Shown in pieces: positions 59,701 to 64,000 of a stretch of 64,000 bases of DNA (its first letter is position 1; each line of letters starts with the position of its first letter). The notes beneath the pieces are model-generated. The model was not told where the DNA came from. It saw nothing but the letters and a program-made list of their open reading frames with translations, and ran no database searches. The stretch comes from Ceratodon purpureus (taxonomy: Eukaryota > Streptophyta > Bryopsida > Pseudoditrichales > Ditrichaceae). The translations under genes and the position numbers were made by a program. The stretch spans positions 7,474,642 to 7,538,641 of the forward strand of contig CM026429.1 of assembly GCA_014871385.1 (NCBI GenBank). The letters are read 5' to 3'.

Positions 59701-61430
59701 ACATAGTATTCTGCTTGCACCAATGGTGCCACGAGGTTGCCAAAAATAAATTCCATAAGTCCAGCCAATTGATGTCAGTTTTGGCGTGTACCAAAGCTGT
59801 CAGCGCAGCAAACAATGCCAGCAGTACTGACGATGCCAACACTGTGGCTGCTAACGTTGTTAGCGGGTATGACATCTACTAATAGCATTACATGGAAAAA
59901 GACACATGGGCAACACGTTCACCTACTTCGGGCTGTCTTACAAGGCCTTTTAGAGACCTCACATTTCTCCTAATGGGAGTTCCTCTTTGTCTCATTGACC
60001 ATCTGAAGGTTACACTTGATTTTTATAATGAGCCTAAATAATCTTGTTTTGATTGTCAAAAAACATAATTCTATTTAGACTTGATGTCTGACAATGCACA
60101 CAAGAGTAGAAGTGTAGAAGAGGAAATTAAATGGAGTTAGATATATTGCTACTTCATTTGTCCAATTGTTTGCATATAGACACACATCATCTAATTGTAC
60201 CTAGAAATATTGTTGCAACAGAACATCTGAACATGCAGGAACTTTTGTTCCATTTGTCATACTCTGTATTCTACCATTGGGCATTGGTATCGAAGAAAGG
60301 CATTTTCATCCATATCACCATTATTTTCGAATTCAACCAAATAACGATAAACCCAAATACACTGAACCTAGGCATATAAGAGCCCACTTTGTCTTTGTTT
60401 TAAGGTTTAAATAACATTAAAATTGTTCAAAACTGTTATGTAGTTTGTCATCAATCCTTCAGGAACTGTGCATCATGAATGAAGCTTCTTTTCGGGACCA
60501 GGAATCTTGAGACATTTTCATAGGCCCCTTGGCACCAAGAAATGCTATTCACACAAATCGTGGAAGGCTTGTCTTGGAAAACTACAGAAAAGCATCTGGG
60601 AAAAATAGATAAAAGCCCACTTGCCCGAGCAAAACAGAGTATGATCCTGACTTGCAATGTGCACAAAAAATACCTTGTCTTGTCTCAACCATGTAGCTCA
60701 AGACGATGAGGAATGAAACCAACACATAACCACTCTTCCACAGCATATGTGAAGTAAGCCTTAATTGTCCCACTATCAGCATGACGCAAGCATGAGAGTA
60801 GCAACGTGAGCATGACAGTAGCAACTCCATGAACCTGGTTGTACAAAACAACCCGTAGTTCAATCATGTGTACTGTCCTGTACTGAACATGTCAAGCAAG
60901 TCCAGACTCCAGCGACATGAAAAATGGCAGTGTAAGTGTACTAAGCCTGGTGCATGTGATTCTCTTCACAAGGCTTACTGATATCATCGTCCACAGCTCC
61001 CACTGGCTTGCATGATGGATTGACCACACTGGATAACCTGACAATTAGAACTACGCACGTTTTAATTCAGGTTGTTCGCAGCACTGCCGGACCAGTAATT
61101 TGAAGCACACTGACCAAATGCTGAAGCTTGCTGGCAATTTGAGATTATAGACATAATGAACGATGAGCGATCTGAACAGTAACTGTTCCAGTGAACAGGG
61201 CCTGATGATAATTACATATACATTATGACCAATATCTCTGTGTCTGGATTCAGAATGAACCTGGCCTAGATAACTAATATCTCAGTTTGCATTGCTTGAG
61301 CTTTTTGGTGTTCCGTTAGCTCCTTCATTTCGACGACAGAGGCTATCGAGAAGTAGACGATCGATCTGCGTGTGCAGGATAGAATTCCCATTCGTGGAGC
61401 TACTCGATTGAGCTAGAGCAGGAGGTGAGG
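59701..61430. other. Intergenic region upstream of the flavin monooxygenase
   Basis: A hydrophobic 68-codon minus-strand frame (59875-59669) and a 93-codon frame near 60.6-60.9 kb have no recognisable domain and are probably chance or decayed sequence. The last 200-300 bp before 61431 should hold the monooxygenase promoter and leader. No TATA box was assigned. Confidence 0.4.
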
Positions 61431-62786
61431 ATGAAGCGCGTTGCAATCATCGGGAGTGGGCCGTCTGGGCTGTCACAGATGAGGGCCTTCAGATCAGCAG
61501 AGGAGAAGGGGGCCCAGATTCCTGAGATTGTTTGTTTTGAGAAGCAGTCCGATTGGGGTGGGCTATGGAACTACAATTGGCGAACAGGGATGGACGCGCA
61601 TGGGGAGCCTGTTCATGCAGGCATGTACCGCAACTTGTGGTCGAATGGTCCCAAGGAGTGCCTGGAGCTCGCGGACTATCCCTTCGAGGAGCACTTTGGC
61701 AAGCCCATAGCCTCGTACCCAACTCGTCCCGTGCTCGCAGATTACATCAAGGGGCGTGCAGAGAAGTCGGGGATTCGCAAGTGGGTGCGGTTCAACACGC
61801 CAGTCCGCATGGTCACGTACTCAGAAGCGAGGAGCAAGTTTACTGTCATGGTCCATGATCGCATGAAGGATGTTGTTTACAGTGAAGAGTTCGACCATGT
61901 CGTCGTTGCAACCGGCCACTTCTCGATCCCGAATGTGCCCTTCTTTGAAGGTCTGGACACTTTCAGGGGGCGCTTGCTGCACTCTCACGACCTTCGGGAC
62001 GTCGTGGAGTTCATAGACCAGGATGTGCTGGTTGTGGGAAGGAGCTTCTCAGCCGAGGACGTAGCCTCACAATGTTATAAGTTTGGTGCGAAGTCCATCA
62101 CTATTAGCTACCGGAGCAATCCTGTTGGGTACAACTGGCCTGACAACATGACGGAAGTGCCGCTGCTGGAGCGTGTGGAGGCAAATGGTCGGACCTGCCG
62201 GTTCAAAGGAGGATTCACGAAGGATTTCGACGCCATCATCCTGTGCACGGGCTACTTGCACGACTTTCCCTTCATGGCCGAAGGGTTGCGTCTGAAGACT
62301 GAGAATCGATTTTGGCCGATGGGGTTGTACGAGGGCGTGGTTTGGGAATCCAATCCCAAGGTCTTCTATCTTGGCATGCAGGACCAATTCTACACCTTCT
62401 TCTTGTTTGATGCACAGGCGTGGTTCGTGAGGGATGTGATCATGGGGCGCGTGGTGTTGCCCTCGGGTGAGGAAATGGCGGCTCACAGCAGGAAGTGGAA
62501 AGTCGTAGAAGAAAAAACATATGCAACGCAGGACATCGTTCAGATGATCTGGTTCCAGGCTGATTACATCAAAGAGCTGGTGGCTCAAACAGACTACCCG
62601 TTGCGACCCGACGATGTGGAAAAGACGAAGCAACATGGGTTGGAGTGGAAGCTGAACAAGGATGAAAACATCATGGGCTTCCGCGACCAGGTTTTCCGCT
62701 CTGTCGTGACAGGCAATATGGGTCGCAAGTTAGACACGCCATGGCTCACGGCGTTTGACGACTCGGTTGAATCCTACGTGAAGTAA
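61431..62786 (+). CDS. Intronless flavin-containing monooxygenase resembling bacterial trimethylamine monooxygenase (451 aa)
   Basis: A single exon encodes 451 aa from the ATG in GTGAGGATGAAGCG. The GTG two codons upstream is unlikely to be used. The FAD-binding Rossmann motif GSGPSG is at residues 8-13. The segment CFEKQSDWGGLWNYNWRTG and the LWSNGPKE stretch with the conserved Asn (residue 72) match bacterial Tmm, which N-oxygenates trimethylamine with NADPH and O2. Length also fits (about 450-460). Other Tmm-like blocks are QCYKFGAKSITISYR, DAIILCTGY, YLGMQDQFY and DAQAW.VRDVIMGR. Two departures stand out. The second nucleotide-binding motif reads VGRSFSAED, with Arg where Tmm usually has Ser. 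The FMO motif FRGRLLHSHDL ends in Leu, not Tyr/Phe. No organelle signal is evident. The lack of introns among intron-rich neighbours and the bacterial-type sequence suggest horizontal acquisition. The substrate in the plant is unknown. Confidence 0.88.
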   Translation: MKRVAIIGSGPSGLSQMRAFRSAEEKGAQIPEIVCFEKQSDWGGLWNYNWRTGMDAHGEPVHAGMYRNLWSNGPKECLELADYPFEEHFGKPIASYPTRPVLADYIKGRAEKSGIRKWVRFNTPVRMVTYSEARSKFTVMVHDRMKDVVYSEEFDHVVVATGHFSIPNVPFFEGLDTFRGRLLHSHDLRDVVEFIDQDVLVVGRSFSAEDVASQCYKFGAKSITISYRSNPVGYNWPDNMTEVPLLERVEANGRTCRFKGGFTKDFDAIILCTGYLHDFPFMAEGLRLKTENRFWPMGLYEGVVWESNPKVFYLGMQDQFYTFFLFDAQAWFVRDVIMGRVVLPSGEEMAAHSRKWKVVEEKTYATQDIVQMIWFQADYIKELVAQTDYPLRPDDVEKTKQHGLEWKLNKDENIMGFRDQVFRSVVTGNMGRKLDTPWLTAFDDSVESYVK

Positions 62787-63261
62787 AGACTGGTATGTCG
62801 TTCTACTTTCAAGTGCTGCTACTGTTTGCTACAGATATCGTAACATGGTTTTTCCTTAGAACTATACACAATTCGTTAGGTCTATGCACTGCTTGTGACC
62901 AGTTTGTGAAATGTCCGCATTGTTTCATGTAACACAGTTAGAGCTCTTGTGTTCCCTGAGTCATCTAACGTATGCTCTTTATAATCTAGTGTTTGTTCTG
63001 AAATTTTCTGGTTAGGTTTATGGCTTGCGAGTCTTTTTCTCTGAGTCTTCGCTGGAGATCAATATGACATTCCTAGGGCAGCGGTTCTTCTTCATTGATG
63101 TGGGAGCTGATAAAATTACATTTCAAGTCTTTACCGTTGATGAATCTCAGTACTTGATGCTACATCTATTTTATTTTAGCAATTTAGCAGGTTTTAACGT
63201 CCAAAGTTGAACGTCAATTAGCGCTTCTATAGCATTGTGTAAAATTATGTAAATCGCTATT
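62787..63261. other. Convergent 3' region between the monooxygenase and the 4CL-like gene
   Basis: Both genes end here on opposite strands, 475 bp apart. The T-rich sequence should carry both 3' untranslated regions. No further gene is seen. A 61-codon plus-strand frame (63025-63210) has no recognisable domain. Confidence 0.5.
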
Positions 63262-63667
63262 CTACATTTTAGATTGAAGGCGTGAGAGCTCAACGAGTTT
63301 GCGTCGTTCCATCTTGCCTGCAGCTGACTTTGGAATGGCTTCAATGAAGGCCACCTTTCGAATTTTTTTGAATGGTGCTACCTGGCACACGCATTTCCAT
63401 TTTCATTATCAACTTCTGCTCTCGTCATCAACATCATCACAGAAATTAAATTGTTACTCATGTGTGAACGACCGTGCGAATCAAATGTTATGCTAAAACC
63501 TCTATCAACCTCAAGAAAGAAAACCTTCTGCTGGATGCAAGGCAGTTGAAGAGGTTACACTTACTTGCTCAGCAACAAATTTCATGGCCTCTTCAGCAGT
63601 TAGGGCGCTTTCTGGCTTTCTCACGATGTAAGCCATGGGAATTTCTCCTGCCTCTTCATCTGGGAAT
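63262..63667 (-). CDS. C-terminal exons of a 4CL-like acyl-activating enzyme (partial, runs off window)
   Basis: Two minus-strand exons, 63667-63565 and 63381-63262, join in frame. The first encodes [18 protein letters not shown], the second [20 protein letters not shown], then AGKMERRKL. These are the C-terminal signatures of 4-coumarate:CoA ligase-like adenylate-forming enzymes, which make acyl-AMP and then acyl-CoA. The Lys in AGKMERRKL is the position of the conserved adenylation lysine (usual P-K-(S/T)-x-x-G-K). The protein ends SKM, a plausible PTS1, so a peroxisomal 4CL-like (for example OPC/fatty-acyl type) is more likely than a cytosolic lignin-pathway 4CL. Splice sites are canonical. 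The N-terminal 80-85% lies beyond the right edge. Confidence 0.88.
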
Positions 63668-64000
63668 CTGTGCCGGGTTGAGCAACAAAATATTAATTAT
63701 AACGCTGCTACATTGAACTCGAACAAGTTTTATGAATTACATATGACTGCTCACTACCCAGCTGTTAGATTGCATTGTGTTTAACTTCGACACAGTTAGA
63801 GCTCTGAATTTGGCAGGGGGATGGTAGTAGACGCTAATTAACACAATTATCACGAGTGCGTGAATTGCACAATAGAGCTTCCTTCCAGAAAATTTGTTGG
63901 ACTCGACAGCTTGGAAATTCAAGTATTATTTGAACTAGGAAAAGTTATTGAACTACCTTCAAATCTGAATAGCCATGACAAGTTGTTAGCAAAAATCAAA

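Noticed and set aside
63940-63970. An 8-nt micro-exon of the 4CL-like gene (acceptor TATTCAG, donor AAGGTAG)
   Set aside because: Too short to support, and the neighbouring upstream exon lies outside the window.
1-64000. CRISPR arrays, bacterial operons, tRNA and rRNA genes
   Set aside because: No regularly spaced repeats with unique spacers and no tRNA or rRNA sequence features were found. Gene structure is clearly eukaryotic.

Overview
This is a nuclear window from a land plant that makes flagellated sperm. A bryophyte, probably a moss, fits best. The reasons are multi-exon plant genes with GT-AG introns of roughly 60-600 bp, a plant peroxisomal serine:glyoxylate aminotransferase, plant-type PEPC and SPX-MFS remnants, and an orthologue of the ciliary/centriolar protein OFD1, which seed plants without cilia lack. 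The species is not determined. All exon joins below were made by hand from splice signals and frame continuity.

Left part (1-25.8 kb): decayed, gene-poor DNA (1-3.7 kb), then two CACTA (En/Spm-type) DNA transposons. A 943-bp non-autonomous copy (3708-4650) is bounded by CACTAGTAGGAAT termini and an AGT target-site duplication. A complete 20.3-kb element (5496-25811) is bounded by CACTAGTAGCGAA termini and a CTT duplication. The large element carries a five-exon transposase on the minus strand (12634-17709, open throughout), a divergent nine-exon TNPA-like gene on the plus strand (20842-24777, one in-frame stop), a small F-box-like gene (19959-20513), an unrecognised minus-strand accessory gene (6646-8365), a broken copy of a host-type MDR oxidoreductase (about 11.9-12.4 kb), and a 625-bp solo LTR (9843-10467) with a GATAG duplication.

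Middle part (27-45.2 kb): conserved host genes. In order they are serine:glyoxylate aminotransferase (AGT1, minus), UBR7 (minus), OFD1-like (plus, 19 predicted exons, about 1,649 aa) and SYF2 (minus). UBR7 and OFD1 are head to head with 643 bp between start codons. OFD1 and SYF2 converge. The four do not form one pathway (photorespiration, ubiquitin signalling, basal bodies, splicing).

Right part (45.2-64 kb): a pogo/Tigger-like transposase with a premature stop; same-strand gene remnants (a truncated SPX-MFS phosphate transporter, an unidentified three-exon 3' gene end, and the 5' end of a PEPC gene with three stops); AT-rich duplicated repeats (57.2-59.7 kb); an intronless flavin monooxygenase resembling bacterial trimethylamine monooxygenase (61431-62786); and the last two exons of a 4CL-like acyl-activating enzyme running off the right edge.
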